64,000 bases of DNA from Lachnospiraceae bacterium (GTDB lineage: Bacteria > Bacillota > Clostridia > Lachnospirales > Lachnospiraceae), in assembly GCA_022791975.1 (NCBI GenBank), contig JAAWAC010000002.1:180970-244969 (forward strand). Reading direction: 5' to 3'. Positions 12,649 through 21,555 of the stretch are shown piece by piece. Made by a program: the position numbers and the translations under genes. The notes under the pieces were generated by a model. That model was given only the letters and a program-made list of their open reading frames with translations, searched no databases and was not told the DNA's origin. Each line of letters begins with the position of its first letter. The first letter of the stretch is position 1.

Positions 12649-12721
12649 GGTAAATAAACAGATATGGACTTATATAGACTTAATTTCTTCCTTGTCAGCC
12701 AATAGCTGTTGGGAAAGATAT

Positions 12722-13366
12722 TTAGTCTGGCAGAGTTTCCCATAAGAAGGCAAAGGCCTCCCCTGTTTTGCTGTGTAGAAAATGCATCATCATATAGGCA
12801 CACATCAGGGATACATGCTCTTTGGACAAAATTTGGCGTACCTGTTCTTTGTCGGCTAATAGGACTTCAATATCTTCCGTATCCTCCAGCCCTTCCTTAG
12901 AAATGGTACCGGTAGCTGTGCCGTAAACGGCCGCGCAGGCCTCGTCTGTCATACCGATGGTGGTAAAATAGGGACGGGAATACAGAGGATTTACGGGGAT
13001 GGGATGAAAATCCAGTCCCGTCTCTTCTTTTAACTCCCGTTTTCCGGCAGTCTGAAAATCCTCCCCTTCATCAACCAGCCCCGCTGGAAATTCATAGATG
13101 TAATCGCCAATGCTGTAGCGGTATTGCCGGATCAGGACGACCCGATCTTGCTTTTCGCCGTATAAAGCATAAATGATAACGCCGTCCGCCTTGTTTTTGC
13201 CTGTAGTTAGCTTTAGTTCCTGGGGAGACTTTGCCCGGGAAGCAAGATAATAAGATTGTTCCTTCCCCTTGGTGTTAACCACATCCATCGTATAAAAATT
13301 GAGGAACCGGTTGTTTGTAACCTGCGTGACTCCTTGTACTCTTCTACTCTTCTCATCCTCTCCCAT
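12722..13366 (-). CDS. Nudix hydrolase (ADP-ribose pyrophosphatase-like), 214 aa
   Basis: ATG 13366 with RBS GGAGAGG is preferred to an upstream in-frame ATG. The Nudix box is complete at residues 96-118 (G-x5-E-x7-REL-x-EE-x-GL). The N-terminal region with the YYLASR and VVLIRQYRY strands resembles ADP-ribose pyrophosphatases, which hydrolyse ADP-ribose to AMP and ribose-5-phosphate. Substrate cannot be fixed from the sequence. It lies 4 bp after rsfS on the same strand and ends the minus-strand housekeeping operon, convergent to lexA. Confidence 0.85.
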   Translation of the reverse strand: MGEDEKSRRVQGVTQVTNNRFLNFYTMDVVNTKGKEQSYYLASRAKSPQELKLTTGKNKADGVIIYALYGEKQDRVVLIRQYRYSIGDYIYEFPAGLVDEGEDFQTAGKRELKEETGLDFHPIPVNPLYSRPYFTTIGMTDEACAAVYGTATGTISKEGLEDTEDIEVLLADKEQVRQILSKEHVSLMCAYMMMHFLHSKTGEAFAFLWETLPD

Positions 13367-13370
13367 GGGC

Positions 13371-13733
13371 TTACCTCTCCAAATCTGCCAGTTCCAGAGC
13401 GCTTCCGTCCCGCCAAATCCGCTCCAGATCGTAGAACAGACGGTTTTCCTCATCAAAAATATGGATAATTATATCCCCATAGTCCATCAGAATCCAGTTA
13501 GCTGTCTGATAGCCTTCTACCTGGCGGGCTGTGTGGCCAGCCTTGTTCATTTCTTCTTCTACATTATCTGCCATAGCTTGTACTTGGTTGCGGTTGGATC
13601 CACTGGCAATTAGAAAATAGTCTGCCAAAATGGATACCTTGGAGATATCTATGATCCGGATATCTCGGGCTTTTTTATCATCCAAAGCAGCATAGGCCAA
13701 CCGGGCCAGCTCCTTGCTCTGTTTTTCAGTCAT
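13371..13733 (-). CDS. rsfS: Ribosomal silencing factor RsfS
   Basis: The 120-aa protein has the RsfS/Iojap pattern: ILADYFLIASGSNRNQVQAM, then GYQTANWILMDYGDIIIHIF and the FYDLERIW end. RsfS binds L14 on the 50S subunit and blocks subunit joining under nutrient limitation. RBS is GGAGGATTCGC. It sits between yqeK and the Nudix gene in the conserved nadD-yqeK-rsfS order. Confidence 0.95.
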   Translation of the reverse strand: MTEKQSKELARLAYAALDDKKARDIRIIDISKVSILADYFLIASGSNRNQVQAMADNVEEEMNKAGHTARQVEGYQTANWILMDYGDIIIHIFDEENRLFYDLERIWRDGSALELADLER

Positions 13734-13787
13734 GCGAATCCTCCTTATCTGTTTGGAATGTGTCTTCCTCTCCCATTCCCAGAAATA

Positions 13788-14396
13788 TTATTCTTCCTTG
13801 GCGTCTTCCGGATGCTGGGTTTCGTAGCGAATCCGATAATATTCATAGGCCTTTTGGGTCATCTCATCAGTCTCTCCGTCCCCCTCGTCCAGATATGCCA
13901 GGGTATCACGTAAAATCCGGTATAGGGTCAAATCCAAATCCTGAAAGGCCAGACGGCGGATCTCTGGCAGGTTTACGGCCTTGTCTCGCCCAGGCTCAAT
14001 ATAATCGGCAATGTAGACAATTTTGTCCAGAAGGGACATGGCAGGCTTACCGGTGGTGTGATTCAGGATAGCGCTGACCACCTCCTTGTCCTTCACGCCA
14101 TATTCATGCATGGCCAGAAATGCACCCAGCTTGGCGTGGAGAAGAAAGGGATTGCGCCTTTCCACCTCTGTCATGGAAATGTTATGCTTTTCGCAAAGCT
14201 TAAGCTTCTTGCTGTTGGGAATACATTTGGCACAGTCATGGAGCAAGCCAGCCATCATAGCCTGCTGGATATCCGCCCCATAGCGCATAGCTAGAGCCGC
14301 ACAGGTATACATAACGCCCATGGTGTGTTCAAACCGGCTGCTGTCCATTTCATGCTTGATCCGTTTTTCATAGGATTTCATATTATAATGCTTCAT
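13788..14396 (-). CDS. yqeK: HD-domain Ap4A hydrolase, YqeK family, 202 aa
   Basis: ATG 14396 (RBS AAGGG) is chosen over TTG 14402. HD metal ligands are visible: H in SSRFEHTMGV, the HD pair in GLLHDCAK, H in HAKLGAFLA and D in IADYIEPGRD. YqeK proteins cleave diadenosine tetraphosphate symmetrically and follow nadD in Firmicutes. The neighbours here are nadD upstream and rsfS downstream, the standard order. Confidence 0.93.
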   Translation of the reverse strand: MKHYNMKSYEKRIKHEMDSSRFEHTMGVMYTCAALAMRYGADIQQAMMAGLLHDCAKCIPNSKKLKLCEKHNISMTEVERRNPFLLHAKLGAFLAMHEYGVKDKEVVSAILNHTTGKPAMSLLDKIVYIADYIEPGRDKAVNLPEIRRLAFQDLDLTLYRILRDTLAYLDEGDGETDEMTQKAYEYYRIRYETQHPEDAKEE

Positions 14397-14434
14397 ATAC
14401 AACCCTTCATTTCTGCGATTTACTCGAAAAGATT

Positions 14435-15085
14435 CTATTGGGGATCAAAAGAAGCCGTAGGCCCATAAATCCCCCTTTCCAGAATATAAGCCTCCACCTG
14501 AGATGGCACATAATATTTAATGCTCTTTCCCTGGGCCAGGCGTTCTCGTATCATATGAGAGGAAATATCAATATTGGGAGTCTCCAGCAGATAAATCTGT
14601 GCCCCATAAGATTTATTCAGCTGTGCTATCTGTTGCTCCAGCTTTGTATGTTCCATCCGGTAGCGGGTAGCAGCCAGAATAATGCAATTTTGGCAGATCC
14701 GTCTGGGTTCCATCCACGAAGAAAAGCTCATAAGAGAATCGGCCCCCAGAATAAAATAATATTGGGTATCGGGATTGGCATCATGGAGGTATTCTAGCGT
14801 CTGATAGGTATAGTGATAATCCTGAGGTGTATTTTCAAAGTCGGAAAGCATCAAATGAGGATTATCAGCAATTCCCAGCCTGGTCATCTGTATACGCTCC
14901 TCCATGGAAGCTTGTACCTGTCCTGGCTTATGGGGGGGATTGCCATTGGGCATTACCAATACTTGGTGGAGTCCAAAGGATTCATAGGCGGCCTCTGCCA
15001 GGATTAGGTGGCCTGTGTGGATGGGATCAAAGGTACCTCCCATAATGCCTATCTTTTTTTGTCCGCGTTTGGTTTCCTCTCCCAT
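14435..15085 (-). CDS. nadD: Nicotinate-nucleotide adenylyltransferase
   Basis: ATG 15085 follows AGAAGGAG; the long frame to 15208 is an artefact overlapping yhbY. The 216-aa protein has the nucleotidyltransferase signature GTFDPIHTGHL and the C-terminal SSHMIRERLAQGKSIKYYVP (ISSTxIR-like motif). It adenylates nicotinate mononucleotide in NAD synthesis. It overlaps yhbY by 37 bp, which indicates translational coupling. Confidence 0.96.
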   Translation of the reverse strand: MGEETKRGQKKIGIMGGTFDPIHTGHLILAEAAYESFGLHQVLVMPNGNPPHKPGQVQASMEERIQMTRLGIADNPHLMLSDFENTPQDYHYTYQTLEYLHDANPDTQYYFILGADSLMSFSSWMEPRRICQNCIILAATRYRMEHTKLEQQIAQLNKSYGAQIYLLETPNIDISSHMIRERLAQGKSIKYYVPSQVEAYILERGIYGPTASFDPQ

Positions 15086-15363
15086 AATTGCTCCTTCTGA
15101 TCTCGGCTTTTGCGATAGAGAACGATTTTTCGGCCAATGACCTGGACTACCTGCGCCCGACAGCGCTCTTCCAGTATCTGAGCCAGCTGAGCGGGTTCCT
15201 CCAGACAATTTTGCAGAACACTGATTTTAATCAGTTCCCGGGCCTCCAGGGCTTCCGAGACAGAAGTGACCACCTCCGGACTTACACTAGCCTTGCCGAT
15301 TTGAAGAATAGGGTCCATGGTCATGGCCAGGCTCTTTAAATATGCACGTTGCTTACTTGTCAT
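15049..15363 (-). CDS. yhbY: Ribosome assembly RNA-binding protein YhbY
   Basis: ATG 15363 (RBS AGGAG) gives 104 residues with the CRM-domain pattern: LTSKQRAYLKSLA-like start, PILQIGKASVSPEV and ELIKISVLQNC, ending GRKIVLYRKS. It binds pre-50S rRNA. The C-terminal 12 residues are encoded within the start region of nadD. It lies downstream of obgE, another 50S assembly factor. Confidence 0.94.
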   Translation of the reverse strand: MTSKQRAYLKSLAMTMDPILQIGKASVSPEVVTSVSEALEARELIKISVLQNCLEEPAQLAQILEERCRAQVVQVIGRKIVLYRKSRDQKEQLWERKPNADKKR

Positions 15364-15408
15364 GAAAATTCTCCTGTTGTATTGTAACACCGCAGAAGCC
15401 CTTTGGAC

Positions 15409-16707
15409 TTAGCGGTAATAATCAAAGGCCAATCCATACATCCGAACTGTGTCTCCCTCTTGGATGCCGGCCTCCTCCAGATCTTTTAAAATTCCCGTAT
15501 CCTTTAAAAATTTCTGGAAGAATACAAAGCCCTTTTCTGAATCCAAATTGGTGTACCCCAGCATTTTTTCAATTCGGGGGCCTTCCACAAGATAGACGTG
15601 CTCCTCCTCCGGGGATTTGGTTACCGTGTAAGGAAGATTCTCGCCCAAGAGCTCTGTCTCCGGAAAATATTCCTGCTCAAATATTACCGGTGCGGGGTCC
15701 ATCTGATCCAGAAGCTTCTTAACTGCATATAAAAGCTCTTTTAAACCTTTGCCGGACACAGCAGAAATAGGATAAACAGGAATGCCCTGAGGTTCAAATT
15801 CTGCCCGCAGCCGTGCAATAGGATCATCCTCATCCTGGACAGAAGAAATGGCGTCAATTTTATTGGCGGCAATGACCTGGGGACGCTGGGCAATTTCTTC
15901 CTTGTAAGCAGCCAGTTCCTTGTTAATGGCATAAATATCTGCCACCGGGTCCCGCCCTTCCGTGGAGGCAGCGTCCACCATATGAATCATAACCTTGGTG
16001 CGCTCAATATGACGGAGAAACTCATGGCCCAGACCAATACCCTGAGAAGCTCCTTCAATAAGGCCAGGAATATCTGCCATGACAAAGCCTTCCCCGTCCG
16101 CCAGATCCACCACTCCCAAATGGGGATTCAAAGTGGTAAAGTGATAGTTGGCGATTTTAGGCCGGGCGTTGGTTACCCTGGAAAGAAGGGTGGATTTTCC
16201 CACATTAGGAAAGCCCACCAGGCCCACATCGGCAATCACCTTCAGCTCCAGCAATACCTCCAGCTCCTGGGCAGGCTGTCCGGGCTGGGCATACTTGGGC
16301 ACCTGCATGGTGGAGGTGGCAAAATGTTGGTTGCCGGCTCCGCCCCGGCCACCTTTCAAAATCACCTGTCTGGTATTGTCTCCGGACATATCGGCAATTA
16401 CTCGGCCGCTCTCAACCTCCCGAATAATAGTTCCCGCAGGAACTTTCAGGATCAGATCCTGGCCATTCTTTCCATGGCAGCGCCGCTTTCCGCCCTCTTC
16501 CCCATCCTGGGCCTTATATTTTCGTTTGTGCCGGTAATCCGTCAGGGTATTCAGGCCTTCATCCACCTGAAATATCACATCCCCTCCCCGGCCGCCGTCT
16601 CCGCCATCCGGGCCGCCGTTGGGCACATACAGCTCCCGCCGGAAGCTTACATGACCGTCTCCGCCTTTTCCGGATCGGATATATATTTTTGCTCTGTCTG
16701 CAAACAT
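15409..16707 (-). CDS. obgE: GTPase Obg, 432 aa
   Basis: RBS AAGGAG precedes ATG 16707. The glycine-rich OBG fold (1-158, e.g. SGKGGDGHVSFRRE, GGPDGGDGGRGG), the G domain with GFPNVGKST, DIPGLIEGA and NKID, and the C-terminal OCT domain (about 350-430) are all present. Obg is a ribosome-associated GTPase linking 50S assembly with stress and sporulation control. It is encoded next to rpmA/rplU as in most Firmicutes. Confidence 0.97.
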   Translation of the reverse strand: MFADRAKIYIRSGKGGDGHVSFRRELYVPNGGPDGGDGGRGGDVIFQVDEGLNTLTDYRHKRKYKAQDGEEGGKRRCHGKNGQDLILKVPAGTIIREVESGRVIADMSGDNTRQVILKGGRGGAGNQHFATSTMQVPKYAQPGQPAQELEVLLELKVIADVGLVGFPNVGKSTLLSRVTNARPKIANYHFTTLNPHLGVVDLADGEGFVMADIPGLIEGASQGIGLGHEFLRHIERTKVMIHMVDAASTEGRDPVADIYAINKELAAYKEEIAQRPQVIAANKIDAISSVQDEDDPIARLRAEFEPQGIPVYPISAVSGKGLKELLYAVKKLLDQMDPAPVIFEQEYFPETELLGENLPYTVTKSPEEEHVYLVEGPRIEKMLGYTNLDSEKGFVFFQKFLKDTGILKDLEEAGIQEGDTVRMYGLAFDYYR

Positions 16708-16740
16708 ACAAACTCCTTAAAAGTTTCTGTCTATTAAGAG

Positions 16741-16774
16741 GAAAAAAGGCTTCAAATCTCCCCGACTTGAAGCC
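16741..16774 (-). terminator. Terminator downstream of rpmA
   Basis: On the minus strand GGCTTCAA, an 11-nt loop and TTGAAGCC are followed by TTTTTTCC. It ends the rplU-prp-rpmA transcript 11 bases after the stop codon. Confidence 0.85.
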
Positions 16775-16784
16775 TCCATCTCAC

Positions 16785-17069
16785 TTATTCTGCTACCGGA
16801 ACGATAGAAACCTGTTTCTTATCTCTTCCTTTTCTTTCAAAGCGTACAACGCCGTCTGTCAGAGCAAATAAGGTATCATCGCCGCCCCGGCCTACATTTA
16901 CGCCCGGATGGATCTTGGTTCCCCGCTGCCGGTAAAGAATGTTTCCGGCCTTTACAAATTGTCCGTCGGCTCTCTTTGCTCCCAGTCTCTTGGACTCGGA
17001 ATCTCTGCCGTTCTTTGTAGAGCCAACACCCTTTTTATGAGCGAAAATTTGAAGATTCATACTTAACAT
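16785..17069 (-). CDS. rpmA: 50S ribosomal protein L27 with cleavable N-terminal extension
   Basis: RBS GAGGAGGTG precedes ATG 17069. The 94-aa protein starts [20 protein letters not shown]. The [10 protein letters not shown] stretch is the Prp cleavage motif found in Firmicute L27, so the first ten residues should be removed to expose the mature N-terminus reaching the peptidyl-transferase centre. The prp gene lies 3 bp upstream. Confidence 0.97.
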   Translation of the reverse strand: MLSMNLQIFAHKKGVGSTKNGRDSESKRLGAKRADGQFVKAGNILYRQRGTKIHPGVNVGRGGDDTLFALTDGVVRFERKGRDKKQVSIVPVAE

Positions 17070-17072
17070 GGT

Positions 17073-17390
17073 CTACACCTCCTCGAATCTTAACTGCATA
17101 TAGTTATCATAGTTTTTTTCCATGCTGGTAAGTCCCAAAACCATGGAATCCATCAACAATTCCGTTTCCTTGGAAACGGAGCCTCTAAACATACAGGATA
17201 TCAGACCGTCCCCTTCCTGGCCGGAAAAGGAATCCTCCGTAAACGCTTCGATGGAATTCACCGTATTCACAGTCAAAACGGAAACCGCCGCGCATACAAT
17301 ATCAAATCCTTCCTGCCCGAAGCCGGCATGTCCCTCACAACGGAAGCCCTTGTATTGATGGGAATGTTTATAAACGGTTACTTGGATCAT
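17073..17390 (-). CDS. prp: Ribosomal-processing cysteine protease Prp
   Basis: The 105-aa protein has the conserved catalytic pair: H in GHAGFGQEGFD and C in DIVCAAVSVL, as in YsxB/Prp. It cleaves the L27 N-terminal extension. It is located between rplU (overlap of 1 base) and rpmA, the classic arrangement. Confidence 0.95.
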   Translation of the reverse strand: MIQVTVYKHSHQYKGFRCEGHAGFGQEGFDIVCAAVSVLTVNTVNSIEAFTEDSFSGQEGDGLISCMFRGSVSKETELLMDSMVLGLTSMEKNYDNYMQLRFEEV

Positions 17391-17698
17391 CAGGCATTGA
17401 TTTTTTCAATCTTTACTTCTGTGTACTGCTGTCTGTGTCCGTTTTTCTTGTGATATCCGGACTTTCTCTTGTACTTGTAAACGATGACCTTTTTAGCCTT
17501 CCCGTCACCGATTACAGATGCTTCCACAGTTGCTCCGGCTACGGTGGGATTTCCAACAGTCAGAGCCTCTCCGCCAACGGCCAGAACCTGATCAAAGGTG
17601 TAGGTTGAACCGGCCTCAGCCCCCAGCTTCTCCACTCTGATTACGTCGCCTTCTGCTACCTTGTACTGTTTACCACCTGTTGCAATAATTGCGTACAT
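17390..17698 (-). CDS. rplU: 50S ribosomal protein L21
   Basis: RBS AGGAGGTG precedes ATG 17698. The 102-aa protein has the L21 start [18 protein letters not shown] and the basic [14 protein letters not shown] stretch near the end. It is first gene of the rplU-prp-rpmA operon, with its own promoter and leader. Confidence 0.97.
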   Translation of the reverse strand: MYAIIATGGKQYKVAEGDVIRVEKLGAEAGSTYTFDQVLAVGGEALTVGNPTVAGATVEASVIGDGKAKKVIVYKYKRKSGYHKKNGHRQQYTEVKIEKINA

Positions 17699-17775
17699 AT
17701 GGCACCTCCTATATCATTACTCGCCAACTATGGTGACTGGAAATCCAGTGCTTATACCTCATTGTGCGGCATCCG
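17699..17775 (-). promoter_or_regulatory. rplU 5' leader, possible L21 leader element
   Basis: About 75 nt lie between the promoter and the rplU RBS and contain a stem ACTGG...CCAGT. Firmicutes have a known L21 autoregulatory leader at this place. I cannot confirm the consensus fold by eye. Confidence 0.45.
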
Positions 17776-17779
17776 TTAT

Positions 17780-17808
17780 ATCTTAGCACAGGACTTGGCT
17801 TATGTCAA
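17780..17808 (-). promoter_or_regulatory. rplU operon promoter
   Basis: On the minus strand TTGACA (17808-17803), a 17-bp spacer and TAAGAT (17785-17780) form a strong sigma-A promoter. Confidence 0.8.
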
Positions 17809-17862
17809 CTATTTTTGATGGAATAATAAAGCAATGGTCAACTATTTTTGATGGAATAATAA
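17804..17862. repeat. Tandem 26-bp direct repeat at the rplU -35 region
   Basis: A 26-bp sequence at 17804-17829 is repeated without change at 17837-17862, period 33 bp. It covers the -35 element (TTGACA, TTGACC in the second copy) and the AT-rich stretch upstream of it, so part of the promoter was duplicated. Confidence 0.85.
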
Positions 17863-17882
17863 CTATCTAGTGCATGAAGACC

Positions 17883-19352
17883 TTAGCGGTGAATGGAAAG
17901 CTTGGGATCCTCAGGGTATACCAGGATGGCATCCACCACCTGATGGGTTTCCATGTCATAAACCACCAGGTGGATCCCTTCTCCCTGCACGGCATATTCC
18001 TCATTGGCAACACAAATAGAACATATATTTTCTATGGTTTCCTCACCTGCATGGACAATGGAAAGCTGATAGGAAGTTTGATCCTCCAAGGTTCCCCAAA
18101 AATTGGATATGCCAAGGCCTGCCTGCCAGGCCAGAATGCCCTGGTTTTGCAAAACAGCTCCATAGTCTGCGCCTGAGATAAGAATGTCTGTCCCCATTCC
18201 CAAGCCCTGCAACTGCTCCAGTACAGTCTGTGGAAGCTGTTTTAGACTGGGAGAGCCATTCACAGCAAAAAATATGGTGTATCGCTCCTGTAAATGCTCC
18301 AGCCAATCAGAAAATTCCATGCAGGTGGAAAGCTTGGCATTTTCCGATTGCATTTCATACAGGGGAAGAAGATCAGCCAGGTATCCATAGTCCGGGTCCT
18401 TGCGACGGTCTGGTAGCTGGTACTGCTCTGTCAGGTAATTTCCCAGCCAGGCGCCCAGCTTTTCCGCTCCATAGATATTCAGATGGCTAGCATCTTTTGC
18501 ATCCTTTGCATAGTCAAAGTTCATGGCCTCCATAAGCTTTGGATCATTGAAATCCAGAAAGGGGAGACCATATTCCTGGGCCAGATCGGCGATCAGATTA
18601 TGTTTTCCCGCATTCCAGCCAGCCCGAGGCGTTTTGATAAGCAAAAGACTAATCTCCTCCTCCTGGCATAGATGAATGATTTTTAGAAGGGAATCATAAG
18701 CCTCCTGGTCCGCCGGGTCAGGCTCCTCCTCTTTGGAAAGAGGCGTTCCCTCATAGGGAAAATCACAGGTGCCACTGGCAGCCACAAAACCCAGACAGGG
18801 ATCTGTCTTATCAGATAGCAGGTAAGTGAAATCCTCTGCCTCCAGCTCATCCCAGCGGCTGTGATAATTGGCAAGGGGAAGGATATAGCTGAAAAGGGTG
18901 GAATCCTCTTCTTTTTCACAGTGATTTTTTATAGCTTCCCATTTCACCTGGGACCATTTCATATAGTCAAAGGCCTTTCGATAGGCTGCCTCACTGGAGG
19001 CGTGAAGCAGTTCATTTACATCCAGCACAGCTACAGAGGGCTTTTGACTTCTTAATATTTCCCGCATCCAGTAGTAGGTGGCATACAAGGGCTGCTCTTC
19101 TGTCCCAAAGCTGTAGGCGGATATGCCATATTGCCGATAGAGTTCCATGGGAGACAAGCCCATAATGGTCTGGCTGCTGCCTAAAAGCACCACATCCAAC
19201 CGGTCCTTGGGCAGCTCATAAAAGCCGTCCACAATGCGAGTACTCTGCCAGGTCCCATACCATTTGGGAATATATATGGTTGTGAGAACCTGAAAAAGTA
19301 GGGCCAGCAGTACCAGGAAGACACCACAGCGGATCAGTTCCTTATTTTTCAT
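17883..19352 (-). CDS. SGNH/DltD-like membrane-anchored protein, 489 aa
   Basis: RBS AGGGGAT precedes ATG 19352. One N-terminal membrane segment (8-28) is followed by an extracellular SGNH-type domain: GSSQTIMG (block I, serine in VVLLGSSQ), and DASHLNIYGAEKLGAWL with the Asp/His pair near residue 290. This resembles DltD/AlgJ/AlgX-type proteins that work with MBOAT acyltransferases to move acyl groups onto cell-surface polymers. It is the last gene of the FkbH-ACP-VOC-MBOAT cluster and follows the MBOAT gene by 34 bp. The C-terminal 150 residues contain an extra beta-rich domain of unknown role. Confidence 0.75.
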   Translation of the reverse strand: MKNKELIRCGVFLVLLALLFQVLTTIYIPKWYGTWQSTRIVDGFYELPKDRLDVVLLGSSQTIMGLSPMELYRQYGISAYSFGTEEQPLYATYYWMREILRSQKPSVAVLDVNELLHASSEAAYRKAFDYMKWSQVKWEAIKNHCEKEEDSTLFSYILPLANYHSRWDELEAEDFTYLLSDKTDPCLGFVAASGTCDFPYEGTPLSKEEEPDPADQEAYDSLLKIIHLCQEEEISLLLIKTPRAGWNAGKHNLIADLAQEYGLPFLDFNDPKLMEAMNFDYAKDAKDASHLNIYGAEKLGAWLGNYLTEQYQLPDRRKDPDYGYLADLLPLYEMQSENAKLSTCMEFSDWLEHLQERYTIFFAVNGSPSLKQLPQTVLEQLQGLGMGTDILISGADYGAVLQNQGILAWQAGLGISNFWGTLEDQTSYQLSIVHAGEETIENICSICVANEEYAVQGEGIHLVVYDMETHQVVDAILVYPEDPKLSIHR

Positions 19353-19386
19353 GTTTCATCCCCTATCTTATAAGGCTCCATCATAG

Positions 19387-20871
19387 CTAGAACCTTTGGT
19401 AGATAAAAGCTGCTGCGTCATAATCTCCGCCGTAACAGCCAAAAATCAGCACAGCTACAAAAAGAAGCAGGTAAAGGCTCCAGCGAAAGACCAGATTTTG
19501 TGCAGCTAAGGTCTCCCGAATCCGGATTTTTTGCTGGAGAGAGGACACAAAGAGCAGCAACAGCAGGGAGGCTAAAGCAATCATCCAGTCCTGGGGAGTC
19601 ATCAGCTGAAACAAGGATCGATCAAATAAAATCTGTGGGTTTTGGACTCTTCCCATGGAAAACAGCATAGAGAGTGCCACCTTTAAGCTGGGAGCCCGGA
19701 AAAATACAAAGCCAATGTTTACCAGGAGAAAAGTACGAAGCCCCTGAAAAAAATGCCAGGAAAAGACCTGGGTACGCACTTGAAACAGGGCTGTCAACCG
19801 TTTCCACAGCGGGGTGAGAAGTTCACCAGCTACAATGTAAAACCAGTGAAGCAGGCCTGAACCCACGATAAAATTCCAGCTTCCTCCATGCCACATGCCC
19901 ACGGAAAACCAGAGTACCAACATACCAGTGTAAAGAGGCAGCTTCTTTCCCCGCTTTTTTCCCAACCGTTTTTTGCTCCAGTCCAGAAAAGCAATCCACA
20001 GTGGGGATTTCTGCAAGGGATAAAAGAGATACTCCTTAAACCAGATTCCCAAGGTTATATGCCAGCGACGCCAATATTCGGAAATGCTCCGGGAGAAATA
20101 GGGACAGGCAAAATTTTCCGGAAGAGAAATGCCGAAAACCTGGGATACTCCCAGTACAATGTCCATACAACCGGAAAAATCCGTGTACAGCTGAAAAGCA
20201 AAACAGATGGTGGCAACCACCAGATACCAGCCCTGGTACACAGGGTACTGGTCATAAACCAGATTGACTGCCAAGGCCAGACGCTCAGAGATCACCAGTT
20301 TTTTGAAAAATCCCCAGAGTATTCGCTGGGCGCCAAAAGTCACTTGCTGGTAGGAAAAGGCATGGGGAGAGAAAAGCTGCTCAGCCATCTGAGAATACCG
20401 GGTAATAGGGCCAGATATCATCTGGGGAAAATAGGAGGTAAAAAGGGCGTGGCGAAAGATATTTTTCTGGGCCGGCAGAATCCCCCAGGAGACATCAATC
20501 ACATATCCCAAGATGCTCATGGTATAAAAGGAAATCCCCAGAGGGGCCAGGGGTCCAAAGGGAGCAGGAAATCCGAAAAACCTCACATATTTCAATAAAA
20601 AAAGTGGTAGCAGCGTTAGAACCACAAACATCCAGGTAAACAGTGTTTTCTTCCTGGAGCCCTCTTTTGTCCGCTCCAGCAAGAGGCCACCCAGATAAGA
20701 AATAAAAATGCCGTACAACAAAAAGGGCAGCACAGCCCATCCACCGGAAATATAATAAAAAGTCAGGCTGGCAGTCAGCAGAATCATCCACTGAAAGCGC
20801 TGGGGCAGAATATAGTACACCATTGCGGTGAACAGAAAAAAACAGAGAAATGAAAAGGATGTTAATGCCAT
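19387..20871 (-). CDS. MBOAT-family membrane O-acyltransferase, 494 aa
   Basis: The protein has 10-12 predicted membrane segments. MBOAT signatures are SEYWRRWHITLGIWFKEYLF and the catalytic-His region SVGMWHGGSWNFIVGSGLLHW, as in AlgI/DltB. DltB-type enzymes take an acyl group from an intracellular carrier protein and hand it to an outside acceptor. The adjacent ACP and SGNH-protein genes supply both partners. The donor acyl group is not known. Start ATG 20871 has only a weak RBS (GGGAG, 12 bp away). Confidence 0.9.
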   Translation of the reverse strand: MALTSFSFLCFFLFTAMVYYILPQRFQWMILLTASLTFYYISGGWAVLPFLLYGIFISYLGGLLLERTKEGSRKKTLFTWMFVVLTLLPLFLLKYVRFFGFPAPFGPLAPLGISFYTMSILGYVIDVSWGILPAQKNIFRHALFTSYFPQMISGPITRYSQMAEQLFSPHAFSYQQVTFGAQRILWGFFKKLVISERLALAVNLVYDQYPVYQGWYLVVATICFAFQLYTDFSGCMDIVLGVSQVFGISLPENFACPYFSRSISEYWRRWHITLGIWFKEYLFYPLQKSPLWIAFLDWSKKRLGKKRGKKLPLYTGMLVLWFSVGMWHGGSWNFIVGSGLLHWFYIVAGELLTPLWKRLTALFQVRTQVFSWHFFQGLRTFLLVNIGFVFFRAPSLKVALSMLFSMGRVQNPQILFDRSLFQLMTPQDWMIALASLLLLLFVSSLQQKIRIRETLAAQNLVFRWSLYLLLFVAVLIFGCYGGDYDAAAFIYQRF

Positions 20872-20919
20872 ATAATATGTGCTCTCCCACTCTTTTGTGA
20901 CAATTTCGGAACAAACCTT

Positions 20920-21315
20920 TTATAGCTGGGAGGGTTCCTGTTCCAATAGCTCTACTAGGCCCAGCTCTGTCATGAAAAAGGCTACCCGCCGCAAGCCAAA
21001 TAAGATGGCCTCCTTGGGCTCTGAGACCATCATGGCTCCACGCGCCTCAAACATTTGGATAGCTTTTTCAAAATCCAGGGTTTCATAGCAGGTATGATAG
21101 AGAAACTGGCGCTTTTTTACCCGTTTTTCCACCACAGGACCGGAAACCAGTTCTATGCGGGAGCCATCCTCCAGGGTGAGCATCCGCAGGGATGCCTGTT
21201 GCTTTTCGTCAAACACGGTCTCACTGATAGTATGTACCGGAAACAGAGCCTGCACATAGGCAGTCAGCTCACCCAGGTCAGCAGCCGCGATTCCTGTGTG
21301 ATGAAATCTCAGCAT
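20920..21315 (-). CDS. VOC (glyoxalase-fold) protein, 131 aa
   Basis: RBS GGGGAG precedes ATG 21315. The fold pattern of the vicinal-oxygen-chelate family is visible: LRFHHTGIAAADLGE with the metal-binding His, then RIELVSGPV, FLYHTCYET and GLVELLE. Family members include methylmalonyl-CoA epimerases and glyoxalases. It is embedded between ACP (adjacent, 0 bp) and MBOAT, so it may tailor the ACP-bound group. The exact reaction is unknown. Confidence 0.75.
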   Translation of the reverse strand: MLRFHHTGIAAADLGELTAYVQALFPVHTISETVFDEKQQASLRMLTLEDGSRIELVSGPVVEKRVKKRQFLYHTCYETLDFEKAIQMFEARGAMMVSEPKEAILFGLRRVAFFMTELGLVELLEQEPSQL

Positions 21316-21555
21316 TTAGACTCGCTCCCCGATAATATCTGCCATGGCCCCCACATTTTTCATGCCGGTAACCTCGCCCATGGTAAACTTCATGCCAAAA
21401 TGCCGCTCCACAGCCACAATCAGGTTGATATGCTCCAGGCTGTCCCAATCTTCAATATCCTCGGCCGTTGTGTCTTCGGTCACCTGAATCTCCTCATCGT
21501 CAAACACATCCTGAAACACCTGATTTAAGCCGGAAAAAATTTCTTCTCTTGTCAT
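21316..21555 (-). CDS. Acyl carrier protein, 79 aa
   Basis: The ATG at 21555 is chosen: the upstream extension belongs to the preceding gene. The phosphopantetheine attachment site is S39 in DWDSLEHINL. The acidic helical composition is typical for ACPs. It overlaps the HAD-IIIC gene by 4 bp (ATGA). It is a dedicated ACP for this cluster rather than the fatty-acid ACP, which lies elsewhere in genomes of this kind. Confidence 0.9.
   Translation of the reverse strand: MTREEIFSGLNQVFQDVFDDEEIQVTEDTTAEDIEDWDSLEHINLIVAVERHFGMKFTMGEVTGMKNVGAMADIIGERV

Noticed and set aside
13371..13456. N-terminal extension of the Nudix frame
   Set aside because: It overlaps rsfS and lacks an RBS; ATG 13366 has GGAGAGG and matches family length.
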